Of a stretch of 8,480 bases of DNA, positions 1-5,957 are shown in pieces (position 1 is the first letter of the stretch; every line of letters starts with the position of its first letter). Origin of the DNA: Candidatus Tariuqbacter arcticus (GTDB lineage: Bacteria; Electryoneota; Tariuqbacteria; Tariuqbacterales; Tariuqbacteraceae); NCBI GenBank assembly GCA_013202315.1, contig JABMRZ010000491.1, forward strand, positions 1-8,480, given 5' to 3'. The notes under the pieces were generated by a model. The model was not told the origin of the DNA. It saw only the letters and a program-made list of their open reading frames with translations, and searched no databases. The position numbers and the translations under genes are program-made.

Positions 1-78
1 ATATGACTGAGGAAGTGGCCTGAAAGAGGAAATCGGTTTAATATGCCTATTGGGAAGATGGCTCAGATGATAGAAAGT

Positions 79-148
79 TAGAATTTAGAATTTAGAATTT
101 AGAATGTAGAATGTAGAATGTAGAATTTAGAATGTAGAATTGAGAATT
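79..148. repeat. heptamer tandem array (TAGAATT/TAGAATG), 10 units
   Basis: Ten consecutive 7-bp units run without a break. Nine are TAGAATT or TAGAATG and the last is GAGAATT. Variation is confined almost entirely to the final base. The array ends at the TTG at 147-149, which would be the first codon of the longest frame of the next small gene. It is one of several 7-bp arrays in this window, each with a different monomer. Function is unknown. Confidence 0.95.
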
Positions 149-176
149 GAAAGTGGAATGGGAAAAACGGAATACG

Positions 177-341
177 GTGAGTGAGGATAGGGTGGGGGAA
201 TTGGTGGAATTGTATGAATCGCTGGGGTTTGAGGTTAAAGTGGAAGCGTTCACTGAATTTGAAGGCGGCGGTGAAGTGTGTGAAAGTTGTTTGTTGGATT
301 CGGCGGTGGAATATTTCATAATCTATACTCGAAAGTTATAG
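177..341 (+). CDS. probable small CxxC protein, unknown function
   Basis: A short frame of 54 residues from GTG 177, or 64 from TTG 147. The protein opens with an amphipathic helix-like stretch (SEDRVGELVELYESLGFEV), followed by an acidic, glycine-rich linker, a CESC motif and an aromatic C-terminus ending YFIIYTRKL. This looks like a compact real protein: the G-rich codon style matches the neighbouring metabolic genes and the sequence is not low complexity. CESC could bind a metal or form a disulfide. I chose GTG 177 because the alternative TTG 147 lies in the last heptamer and its first residues look unconserved. No strong Shine-Dalgarno precedes either start. It lies 172 bp upstream of the alcohol dehydrogenase, with repeats between them, so co-transcription is uncertain. 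I do not know the family, and a chance open frame cannot be excluded. Confidence 0.5.
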   Translation: MSEDRVGELVELYESLGFEVKVEAFTEFEGGGEVCESCLLDSAVEYFIIYTRKL

Positions 342-347
342 TTAAAT

Positions 348-366
348 GGTGGGTTAAGAACCCACC
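348..366. repeat. inverted repeat GGTGGGTT-AAG-AACCCACC
   Basis: A perfect 8-bp stem (348-355 with 359-366) and a 3-nt loop lie 6 bp after the stop of the small gene, followed by CTAC. A close relative with GGCGGGTT arms lies at 8217-8237. The hairpin could weakly terminate transcription, but the nearest T-run (382-387) is 15 nt further on, so a dispersed repeat is more likely. Confidence 0.8.
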
Positions 367-387
367 CTACATTGCTTATAATTTTTT

Positions 388-421
388 GAACCGCTGATTA
401 TCGCTGATTTTTAAGCGGTTC
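388..421. repeat. inverted repeat enclosing CGCTGATT direct repeats
   Basis: Arms GAACCGCT (388-395) and AGCGGTTC (414-421) are perfect complements. CGCTGATT occurs twice, 10 bp apart (392-399 and 402-409), overlapping the left arm. It sits between the GGTGGGTT hairpin and the decamer triplet at 441-470, all in the gap before the alcohol dehydrogenase. Confidence 0.7.
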
Positions 422-440
422 TGAATCAATTTTTTCATTA

Positions 441-470
441 TTAGTGTTTATTTGTGTTCATTCGAGGTTA
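441..470. repeat. degenerate decamer repeat, 3 units
   Basis: Three 10-bp units, TTAGTGTTTA, TTTGTGTTCA and TTCGAGGTTA, follow one another. The period is 10 rather than 7, as in the CACAGAATTA array at 1595-1780, which resembles it on the opposite strand (TGTG against CACA). It ends 43 bp before the alcohol dehydrogenase start and could lie in that gene's leader. Confidence 0.6.
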
Positions 471-513
471 ATTAATTCATATCATCTTTACAATATAGCG
501 AGGAGAATTCATT

Positions 514-1542
514 ATGAAGGCAGCGTTGTTTCACGGTTCGGGGAAGCCGTTGGAGGTTACGGAAGTTCCCACACCTGAGCCGAAGGCGGGGGAGATTTTA
601 GTCAAGGTGGCGGCTTGCGGAGTGTGCCACACCGATTTGCATTATTTGGACCATAATGTGCCGACTTTCAAGCAGCCGCCGATGATTTTGGGGCATGAAC
701 CATCGGGGATTGCGGCTGGAATAGGCGCCGGGGTCAAGGATTTCAAGGAAGGGGATAGGGTTCTGCTTCCCGCAGTGTTGACTTGCGGATATTGCTACAA
801 TTGCCGGATTGGGAAGGAAAATATCTGCGATAATATGGTGATGTTCGGCAACCATGTGGATGGCGCGTATGCGGAGTATGTGATTGCGCCGGCGAAGGAT
901 ACATTACATCTGCCGGAAGAAGTTCCGCTGGAAGAGGGTTCCATTATCGCCGATGCTATTTCCACCCCGTATCACGCGGTGGTCAACCGGGGTGAAGTCA
1001 AGGCGGGGGACAATGTGGTGGTGTTCGGTTGCGGAGGGGTGGGCATCAACGCGGTGCAGATTGCGGCGGCGGTGGGAGCGTCGGTGATTGCGGTCGATAT
1101 CGTCCCGGAAAAGTTGGAACTGGCGAAGAAATTTGGCGCGCAGGAGGTTATCAATGCTAAGGAGACCGAACGCATCGACAAGGTGGTGAAGAAGATGACC
1201 GGGGGCGGTGCTGATGTGACATTCGAGGTTATCGGGAATCCGGCTACGATTCAGGCGGCGTTTGCCTGCATACGCAAGGGGGGAAGGACGGTGGTGGTGG
1301 GGTATACCGATAAAAAAGTCGAACTGCCCGCCGCTAAGATAATGTTCTTTGAGCAGGAGATTGTGGGGTCGTTGGGATGCCGGCCGGTGGATTATCCCAA
1401 GATAATCGAAATGGTGCGGACTGGGAAGATTAAAATCAAAGAATTGGTCACCGGCAAATTCCCCCTGGAGAAGATTAACGATGCGTTCGATTTACTGAGG
1501 AGCGGGGAGCCGACGGTGTTGAGGTCGATTGTGACGCCTTAG
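514..1542 (+). CDS. zinc-dependent medium-chain alcohol dehydrogenase
   Basis: A 342-residue NAD(P)-dependent dehydrogenase of the zinc MDR family, oxidising an alcohol to a ketone or aldehyde in the cytoplasm. Visible residues are the catalytic-zinc site CGVCHTD (C35) and GHE (H61, E62), the four structural-zinc cysteines C91, C94, C97 and C105, and the Rossmann motif GCGGVG at 172-177. D195 at the end of the second strand suggests preference for NAD+. Length is normal for the family. The ATG has a good Shine-Dalgarno, AGGAG at 501-505, with 8-nt spacing. The run VPTFKQPPMILGHE, then PAV before the structural cysteines and IADAISTPYHAV, recalls 6-hydroxycyclohex-1-ene-1-carbonyl-CoA dehydrogenase (Had) of anaerobic benzoyl-CoA degradation. 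That comparison is from memory and the substrate is unproven. The kor genes, acyl-CoA dehydrogenase and flavin subunit nearby make a CoA-thioester substrate plausible. A heptamer array starts 4 bp after the stop. Confidence 0.93.
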   Translation: MKAALFHGSGKPLEVTEVPTPEPKAGEILVKVAACGVCHTDLHYLDHNVPTFKQPPMILGHEPSGIAAGIGAGVKDFKEGDRVLLPAVLTCGYCYNCRIGKENICDNMVMFGNHVDGAYAEYVIAPAKDTLHLPEEVPLEEGSIIADAISTPYHAVVNRGEVKAGDNVVVFGCGGVGINAVQIAAAVGASVIAVDIVPEKLELAKKFGAQEVINAKETERIDKVVKKMTGGGADVTFEVIGNPATIQAAFACIRKGGRTVVVGYTDKKVELPAAKIMFFEQEIVGSLGCRPVDYPKIIEMVRTGKIKIKELVTGKFPLEKINDAFDLLRSGEPTVLRSIVTP

Positions 1543-1546
1543 GCGG

Positions 1547-1588
1547 ATGCGGGTTGCGAGTTTCGAGTTGCGGGTTGCGAGATGCGAG
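1547..1588. repeat. heptamer tandem array (TTGCGAG type), 6 units
   Basis: Six 7-bp units: ATGCGGG, TTGCGAG, TTTCGAG, TTGCGGG, TTGCGAG and ATGCGAG. They begin 4 bp after the alcohol dehydrogenase stop. This is the only GC-rich monomer among the heptamer arrays here and the only one without a stop trinucleotide, yet it keeps the same period and the same position just after a gene. Confidence 0.9.
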
Positions 1589-1594
1589 ATTAAA

Positions 1595-1780
1595 CACGGA
1601 ATTACACAGAAGGCACGGAAATCGCAGAAAAGAATTTGAAACACAGAATTCCACAGAAAGCACTGAAAACACAGAAAAAAGATTGAAACACTGAAAGGCG
1701 CGGAATGTATGAAAAGATCTGAAACACAGAATTACACAGAATTACACAGAAAAACACAGAACAACGCAGTGGGAACAGAA
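1595..1780. repeat. degenerate decamer array (CACAGAATTA type)
   Basis: About 185 bp made largely of variants of a 10-bp word: CACGGAATTA, CACAGAAGGC, CACAGAATTC, CACAGAAAGC and two exact CACAGAATTA units near 1725-1744. Some units are separated by short spacers. It follows the TTGCGAG array directly and runs up to the ferredoxin start. Because it is open in one frame, it produces a spurious upstream extension of the ferredoxin gene. No gene is seen in it. Confidence 0.85.
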
Positions 1781-1783
1781 CAA

Positions 1784-2023
1784 ATGTCAGAAGCTGTTAA
1801 AGCGAAGAATCGTTCTTTCGTTGTCGAAATCAATCAGGAATGGTGCAAGGGGTGCTATATCTGCGTGGATGTATGCCCGGTGGAAGGGATTTTTCATATC
1901 GAGGAAGAGGTTTCGGATAAGGGGTTTCGGCGGGTGGGGGCGGTTAATTTGGAAAGATGCACGGGGTGTATGCTGTGTGAATTGTTGTGTCCGGATTTGG
2001 CGGTTTTTGTAAAAGATATTTGA
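1784..2023 (+). CDS. korD: 2[4Fe-4S] ferredoxin subunit (KorD-like) of 2-oxoacid:ferredoxin oxidoreductase
   Basis: A 79-residue electron-carrying subunit with two classical cluster motifs: C21-C24-C27-C31 (CKGCYICVDVCP) and C59-C62-C65-C69 (CTGCMLCELLCP). It would take electrons from the TPP/2-oxoacid half reaction and pass them to free ferredoxin. Gene order delta, alpha, beta, gamma is that of KorDABC enzymes. I start it at ATG 1784 because the in-frame ATG 1709 would add 25 residues encoded mostly by the CACAGAATTA repeat. The Shine-Dalgarno is poor for both starts. The final codons, KDI and stop, lie in a TGATATT heptamer array, so the tail may be repeat-derived. The alpha gene is separated from it by an inserted four-helix-bundle gene. 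An equivalent delta subunit of another 2-oxoacid oxidoreductase is possible. Confidence 0.9.
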   Translation: MSEAVKAKNRSFVVEINQEWCKGCYICVDVCPVEGIFHIEEEVSDKGFRRVGAVNLERCTGCMLCELLCPDLAVFVKDI

Positions 2024-2041
2024 TATTTGATATTAGATATA
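2014..2041. repeat. heptamer tandem array (TGATATT/AGATATT), 4 units
   Basis: The units are AGATATT, TGATATT, TGATATT and AGATATA. The array starts before the stop of the ferredoxin gene, and the TGA at 2021-2023 is part of the second unit. The same monomer family recurs at the end of korA (3577-3611), so both ends of the inserted segment plus korA carry it. Confidence 0.85.
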
Positions 2042-2054
2042 AAAAGAGGTTGAA

Positions 2055-2429
2055 ATGAGTTATTGGGAAAAAAACGAGGAGTTCTCCAAGCGGCTGTTGG
2101 ATTTTGCTGTCAGGATCATAAAGCTTTGCGGCGCTTTGCCTAATTCATATTTAGCTGTCCATCTCAGTAAGCAACTTGTTCGTTCGGGCACTTCAGTGGG
2201 AGCTAATTATGAAGAAGCAAGGGGCGCTGAAAGTAAGGCTGATTTCATACACAAAATCACAATATCCCTGAAGGAAATAAGAGAAACCTTATATTGGTTA
2301 AGAATTATTCAGAGTTCCGAAGCCCTTAAACCTGAAAGGCTGGATCCGATAATTCAAGAGGCGGATGAGATTTATTCCATCCTTGTATCTTCAGTCAAGA
2401 CGAGCAAAGAGAATTCTGAGGATTCATAA
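2055..2429 (+). CDS. four-helix-bundle protein (S23 / 23S rRNA IVS-encoded family)
   Basis: A 124-residue, mostly helical protein with the conserved core of the S23 family (TIGR02436/PF05635): QLVRSGTSVGANYEEARGA at about 40-58, then a lysine- and glutamate-rich helix with ITISLKEIRETLYWLRII. The family was first found encoded in intervening sequences of 23S rRNA genes. It is related to the Avd accessory protein of diversity-generating retroelements and its function is generally unknown. No rRNA or reverse transcriptase is seen here. Start ATG 2055 has AGAGG at 2045-2049. It lies between korD and korA, where it has no metabolic reason to be. Base composition is lower in GC and not G-skewed (2101-2160 has 12 G and 13 C), unlike korA, which suggests a later insertion. 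It is presumably co-transcribed with the kor genes. Confidence 0.9.
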   Translation: MSYWEKNEEFSKRLLDFAVRIIKLCGALPNSYLAVHLSKQLVRSGTSVGANYEEARGAESKADFIHKITISLKEIRETLYWLRIIQSSEALKPERLDPIIQEADEIYSILVSSVKTSKENSEDS

Positions 2430-2456
2430 ACTCAAATCTTAAGCTAATAGCAGAGA

Positions 2457-3608
2457 TTGAAATATACGACTGAAACAATACCTTCGGCGCTTAAGCCGGG
2501 GGATTATTTTATGATGGGGGATGAAGCTTCCGCCGAAGGGGCGGTGGCGGCGGGGTGCAGGTTTTTCGCCGGATACCCAATCACGCCGACCAGCGAATTG
2601 ATGGTGCATATCGTCAAGCGGTTCGAGGAAGTGGGGGGGAAGTTCATCCAAATGGAAGATGAAATCGGGTCGGTGGGGGCGATGGTGGGCGCATCCTGGG
2701 CGGGGGGGAAGGTGATGACCGCCACTTCGGGACCGGGGCTGTCTTTGATGATGGAGAATATCGGATACGCGGCGATGACCGAAACGCCTATGGTGATAGT
2801 CGATATTCAGAGGGCGGGACCTTCGACCGGGCAGGCGACCCGTCCCGGCAGCGGGGATATCCTGCAGGTTAAATACGGGTCGCACGGGGATTATGAAATA
2901 ATCGCGCTAAGTCCCTGGTCGGTGCAGGAGATGTACGATTTGACCATCGAAGCGTTCAATTTGGCGGAAGCGTATCGGGCGCCGGTTTTCCTGTTGGCGG
3001 ACGAAGGGGTGGGGCATTTGCGTGAGAATTTTACTGTTAAAGGAGAGGTTGAAGTTTATCATCGTCCAAAAGCGAAAGGATTGCCGCCGTTCGATACCGG
3101 CGATGAGGATATGATACCGCCGATGCCCGCTTTCGGTGAGGGTGAAAAACTATTGATAACCGGTTCCACTCACGATGAATGGGGCTACAGGAAGACTCAG
3201 GTTTCCGCTGTGCATGATAGATTGGTGAAAAGGCTGGTGAACAAGATTCGGGTGAACGCAGGTAAGATTCACCGGTGGGAGGCGCATTTCATCGAAGATA
3301 TTGAATATCTGGTGGTTGCGTATGGAATATCTGCGAGGGCGGCTTTGAAGACGGTGATGGATTTGCGGAAGGAGGGAATTAAGATTGGGTTGTGGCGGCC
3401 GATTACCATTTGGCCGTTCCCGGAAGAGGCTTTGAAAGAAGCGGCTGAAGGGGTCAAGGCGGTTATCGTGCCGGAGATGAATCACGGGCAGTTGGTGCGG
3501 GAAGTGGAACGGCATTTGTCGGTTCCGGTTCATCCGATAGCGCAGGTGGATGGGGAAATTATGCGGCCGGAGACTATTGATATTAGATATTTGATATTAG
3601 ATATTTGA
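2457..3608 (+). CDS. korA: 2-oxoacid:ferredoxin oxidoreductase alpha subunit (KorA-like)
   Basis: 383 residues, the alpha subunit of a CoA-dependent 2-oxoacid oxidoreductase, probably 2-oxoglutarate. Visible features are the N-terminal GDEASAEGAVAAG region (21-33), YPITP at 40-44, E69 in the MEDEIGS stretch (a position expected to contact TPP), TSGPGLSLM (90-98) and RAGPSTGQ (119-126). These cover domains I and II. The gamma domain is a separate gene, as in KorDABC. The start is TTG 2457 with a weak Shine-Dalgarno. ATG 2511 is in frame but would cut into the conserved beginning. The last ten residues (374-383, IDIRYLILDI) and the stop are encoded by a TTGATAT/TAGATAT heptamer array, so the native C-terminus seems to have been replaced or extended. 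Substrate choice between 2-oxoglutarate and other 2-oxoacids cannot be settled here. Confidence 0.93.
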   Translation: MKYTTETIPSALKPGDYFMMGDEASAEGAVAAGCRFFAGYPITPTSELMVHIVKRFEEVGGKFIQMEDEIGSVGAMVGASWAGGKVMTATSGPGLSLMMENIGYAAMTETPMVIVDIQRAGPSTGQATRPGSGDILQVKYGSHGDYEIIALSPWSVQEMYDLTIEAFNLAEAYRAPVFLLADEGVGHLRENFTVKGEVEVYHRPKAKGLPPFDTGDEDMIPPMPAFGEGEKLLITGSTHDEWGYRKTQVSAVHDRLVKRLVNKIRVNAGKIHRWEAHFIEDIEYLVVAYGISARAALKTVMDLRKEGIKIGLWRPITIWPFPEEALKEAAEGVKAVIVPEMNHGQLVREVERHLSVPVHPIAQVDGEIMRPETIDIRYLILDI

Positions 3609-3611
3609 TAT
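3577..3611. repeat. heptamer tandem array (TTGATAT/TAGATAT), 5 units
   Basis: Five alternating units: TTGATAT, TAGATAT, TTGATAT, TAGATAT and TTGATAT. The first four and part of the fifth are translated as the end of KorA, and the TGA at 3606-3608 within the last unit is its stop. Seven is not a multiple of three, so gain or loss of one unit would change the reading frame of the tail. Confidence 0.93.
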
Positions 3612-3638
3612 GTTAGGTGTTTGGAATGGAGTGGGTTT

Positions 3639-3701
3639 ATGGTGAAGGATGAGGTGAAATTGCTACAAAAACCAGGTATTACTAAGGATAATTGGATTTG
3701 A
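3639..3701 (+). CDS. 20-codon open frame overlapping the korB start (leader peptide or frameshifted N-terminus)
   Basis: ATG 3639 is preceded by GGAG at 3628-3631 with 7-nt spacing, a better initiation site than korB itself has. The frame encodes MVKDEVKLLQKPG...DNWI and stops at TGA 3699-3701, which overlaps the TTG 3698 of korB as TTGA. That arrangement would allow translational coupling. Alternatively, a -1 shift at ATT-TGA would read DNWI-LNHPLEKYLRME without a break, so these codons may be the true KorB N-terminus separated by a one-base deletion, an assembly error or programmed slippage. The sequence alone cannot choose. Confidence 0.45.
   Translation: MVKDEVKLLQKPGITKDNWI
3684..3688 (+). 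promoter_or_regulatory. Shine-Dalgarno AAGGA deciding the korB start
   Basis: AAGGA lies 3 nt before TTG 3692 and 9 nt before TTG 3698. The latter spacing is normal, so TTG 3698 is preferred. The site lies inside the 20-codon upstream frame. Confidence 0.45.
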
Positions 3702-4483
3702 ATCATCCGCTTGAGAAATATTTACGGATGGAGGTGTTTCCCAGTCCGTTTTGTTCGGGATGCGGGCATGGGATACTTTTAAGCGCGGTTTTGCGGGCGA
3801 TAGACGGATTGGGCTATTCGATGGACGATATGCTGTTCGTATCCGGTATCGGATGCGCGGCTTGGATACCGAGCCCTCATTTTGCGGCGGATACCCTTCA
3901 TACAACACACGGAAGGGCGGTCGCATTCGCCACCGGAGCTAAACTGCAGAATCCGAATTTGAAGGTGATGGTGATATCGGGCGACGGCGATATTGCGGCG
4001 ATTGGGGGTAATCATTTGATTCACGCCGCCAGGCGGAATATCGACCTTACGGTCATTTGCGCCAACAATTCGGTATATGGGATGACCGGGGGTCAGCTGG
4101 CGCCGACCACGCCGCTTGAATGCTTCACATCCACATCGCCCAGCGGTAACACGGAACCGCCTTTCGATTTGTGCAAGCTGGTGGAGGGAGCGGGGGCGGG
4201 GTATGTGGCGCGGTTCACGGTGGCGCATATACATATGTTGATAAAATCGATTAAGGCGGCGCTAGAATATGAGGGGTTTTCCTTCATTGAAGCGGTTTCA
4301 CCATGTCCGACTCAATTCGGGCGGATGAATGCGGTTCCTTCTCCGGTGGATTTGATTAATATGCTGAAAAAGGATTTCGTTTCAATGGCTAAATACAATA
4401 AAATGCCATTGGAAGAGCGAGGGAGTCTGAAACCGATAGGCGAATTTGTGAAACCGGATGTTAGAAAATCTAAGGCGGGATAG
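3698..4483 (+). CDS. korB: 2-oxoacid:ferredoxin oxidoreductase beta subunit (KorB-like), TPP-binding
   Basis: About 261 residues from TTG 3698 (263 from TTG 3692), the thiamine-diphosphate-binding subunit that decarboxylates the 2-oxoacid. Numbered from TTG 3692, the protein shows HPLEKYLRME at the start, CSGCG (C21, C24) and GIGC (C55), which probably help bind an Fe-S cluster. It continues with THGRA (72-76) and the TPP motif GDGD (97-100) closing with the NN pair at 125-126, then MTGGQLAPTTP. Length is slightly short but complete for KorB. The start is uncertain because of the overlapping upstream frame with its own good Shine-Dalgarno. It ends TAG at 4481-4483, whose G is also the first base of the GTG start of the gamma gene, indicating tight translational coupling. 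The intact active-site motifs argue for a working enzyme whatever happens at the N-terminus. Confidence 0.93.
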   Translation: MNHPLEKYLRMEVFPSPFCSGCGHGILLSAVLRAIDGLGYSMDDMLFVSGIGCAAWIPSPHFAADTLHTTHGRAVAFATGAKLQNPNLKVMVISGDGDIAAIGGNHLIHAARRNIDLTVICANNSVYGMTGGQLAPTTPLECFTSTSPSGNTEPPFDLCKLVEGAGAGYVARFTVAHIHMLIKSIKAALEYEGFSFIEAVSPCPTQFGRMNAVPSPVDLINMLKKDFVSMAKYNKMPLEERGSLKPIGEFVKPDVRKSKAG

Positions 4484-5013
4484 TGGAAGAGCAAATGAAT
4501 GTGATGTTTTGCGGATTCGGAGGGCAGGGGATTGTATTGGCGGGGGTGATTTTGGGAAAGGCGGCGGTTTTCGACGGCTTGAATGCGGCGCAGGCGGCTT
4601 CATACGGGTCGGAAGCGCGGGGTTCCGCATGCCGGAGTGAAGTCATTATCTCCAAAGGGCAGATAGTGTATCCACATATCGAACGAGCTGATATTTTGGG
4701 GGTTATGTCGCAGCAGGGGTATGATCTGTTTCAGGAAAAGCTGAAGGAGGATGGGATTTTGTTCTATGATGATTCGATAGTTCAAGTAAAGGATGAAGTT
4801 CCGTTTGAGCAGGTTGGTATTCCGGCGACGGAATTGGCGATTAAGGAATTCGACAAAAGGATCGTGGCGAATATTATTTTCTTAGGGGCGGTAGTTGGTC
4901 GGACTGAGATTGTTTCGATGGAGGCTTTGGAAAAGGCGGTGAGGGATAATGTGCCGGAGAAGTTTTTGGAGGTGAATTTGAGGGCGTTGGAAATTGGATT
5001 AAAAATGGGATAA
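4483..5013 (+). CDS. korC: 2-oxoacid:ferredoxin oxidoreductase gamma subunit (KorC-like)
   Basis: 176 residues matching the gamma domain of 2-oxoacid:acceptor oxidoreductases: a glycine-rich N-terminus FCGFGGQG (9-16) and the conserved YGSEARGSACRSEV region (41-54). In this enzyme family the domain is usually involved in CoA binding. GTG 4483 overlaps the korB stop by one base (TAGTG) and has AAGG 7 nt upstream. ATG 4495, preceded by GGAAG, is the alternative and would remove only four residues. It is the last gene of the korDABC set. The next gene starts 123 bp later and differs in composition, so the operon may end here, though no convincing terminator is visible: only a 5-bp ACTCA/TGAGT stem at 5020-5038 with no good T-run. 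Confidence 0.92.
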   Translation: MEEQMNVMFCGFGGQGIVLAGVILGKAAVFDGLNAAQAASYGSEARGSACRSEVIISKGQIVYPHIERADILGVMSQQGYDLFQEKLKEDGILFYDDSIVQVKDEVPFEQVGIPATELAIKEFDKRIVANIIFLGAVVGRTEIVSMEALEKAVRDNVPEKFLEVNLRALEIGLKMG

Positions 5014-5124
5014 GCGGCAACTCACCCGTATAATGAGTAGTTTTGTATATAGATTACGCCGGATGATGATATATTGATAGTGAGCGGTTGGTGTTTTATG
5101 TAGAAACCATATAAACAGAAGTTA

Positions 5125-5130
5125 AAGGAG
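5125..5130 (+). promoter_or_regulatory. strong Shine-Dalgarno AAGGAG
   Basis: AAGGAG with 6-nt spacing to ATG 5137 is among the most canonical ribosome binding sites in the window. It supports this start and independent translation of the PD-(D/E)XK-like gene. A TATAAT hexamer at 5029-5034 lies upstream but has no recognisable -35, so it is not called as a promoter. Confidence 0.6.
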
Positions 5131-5136
5131 AATGTA

Positions 5137-5859
5137 ATGAACCAGATTGAAACCCTATTTGACCGCATGGATGTCTGGCGACATCTACCAAACTACCAAC
5201 TGGAGCGACGTGCCGATCTGTTCTTTTCCTTGTATCTACCTGAGGTGCTCGAAGCTAAACTCGGCTTTCCCATTCAGGAGCAGATTGTGCCCGAGTTTCC
5301 TGTGCGAATTGGCACGATCTACCCCGACATCCCAATCGATAAATCGTACAAGATCGATTATGTCGCCTTGTCAGCAGACACCGATAGGGCGGTCTTTGTG
5401 GAACTGAAGACCGAATATCTTTCCAGACGACCTAAACAGGATAAGTACCTCAAGGCAGCCCAGAAAGCCGGGCTGTCAGCACTGCTCGCTGGCTTGCTGG
5501 AGATTTTCCGAGCAACCAACTTTAAGCGGAAGTACTTCTGCCTTCTTGAACATCTTGAAAGCATGGGACTCCTTCGGATTCCCATGCCCATGAGAGAAAT
5601 CATGTCCCGCCCCAACCTTCAGGGAGTGAACGAAGCCTCGCACGAGGTCGAGTTCACTTCACAGACAACTGAGTGCAAGATTGTCTATGTCCAACCTAAC
5701 GGAACTTGGCCGAACATCATTTCTTTTGCGGAGTTCGGAGCCATCGTGCAACAGCATGACGACACGGTTTCCCAACGATTTGCTCAATCCTTGACAGAAT
5801 GGGCAAACATCCCGGCTGGAAAGAAGAAATCAAAGAACAACCAAATCAACTCGGAATAG
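5137..5859 (+). CDS. hypothetical protein with a PD-(D/E)XK-like motif
   Basis: 240 residues with no signal peptide or membrane segment. The centre shows a pattern typical of PD-(D/E)XK nuclease-fold proteins: D74 in KIDYVAL, then E89-x-K91 in VFVELKTEY, followed by a basic stretch with Q101, D102 and K103. A helical segment with E23 and two arginines (YQLERRADLFF) precedes it, and the C-terminus is lysine-rich (AGKKKSKNN). The fold is inferred from the motif only and nuclease activity is not shown. Base composition differs sharply from its neighbours: 5161-5220 has 16 G and 18 C, without the GGG-rich codons of the kor genes. The flanks are AT-rich. This suggests lateral acquisition between the kor operon and the acyl-CoA dehydrogenase. 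No methyltransferase, helicase or toxin partner is visible, so a defence role is speculative. Confidence 0.85.
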   Translation: MNQIETLFDRMDVWRHLPNYQLERRADLFFSLYLPEVLEAKLGFPIQEQIVPEFPVRIGTIYPDIPIDKSYKIDYVALSADTDRAVFVELKTEYLSRRPKQDKYLKAAQKAGLSALLAGLLEIFRATNFKRKYFCLLEHLESMGLLRIPMPMREIMSRPNLQGVNEASHEVEFTSQTTECKIVYVQPNGTWPNIISFAEFGAIVQQHDDTVSQRFAQSLTEWANIPAGKKKSKNNQINSE

Positions 5860-5886
5860 TAAATCCGTTGCGCACATCACCAGCTA

Positions 5887-5914
5887 TTTATGCAAACCGT
5901 TATGCGTTTATAAT
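5887..5914 (+). promoter_or_regulatory. possible promoter before the acyl-CoA dehydrogenase
   Basis: A perfect TATAAT at 5909-5914 lies 44 bp before ATG 5958. The best -35 at 16-bp spacing is TTTATG (5887-5892), a poor match. The position in the gap after a foreign-looking gene makes a new transcript start plausible. AT-rich sequence gives such matches by chance. Confidence 0.3.
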
Positions 5915-5957
5915 ATCCCCTGTAAGATTGTAAATATTTTATTCTAATAAATTTACT

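Noticed and set aside
3..23. C-terminal end of an upstream gene (six codons then TGA)
   Set aside because: Too short to recognise; all three forward frames stop within 23 bases, so no upstream gene can be supported.
79..148. CRISPR-like repeat
   Set aside because: Units are 7 bp and directly adjacent, with no spacers, and no cas genes are present.
489..494. TACAAT as a -10 box for the alcohol dehydrogenase
   Set aside because: No -35 at a suitable distance, and the implied transcript start would fall on the Shine-Dalgarno.
2055..2429. Diversity-generating retroelement (Avd-like protein)
   Set aside because: The protein has the four-helix-bundle family core, but no reverse transcriptase and no template/variable repeat pair are visible.
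2055..2429. 23S rRNA gene with intervening sequence
   Set aside because: The flanking sequence is coding for ferredoxin oxidoreductase subunits and shows nothing rRNA-like.
5020..5038. Terminator after korC
   Set aside because: The ACTCA/TGAGT stem is only 5 bp with a 9-nt loop and is followed by AGTTTTG rather than a clear T-run.
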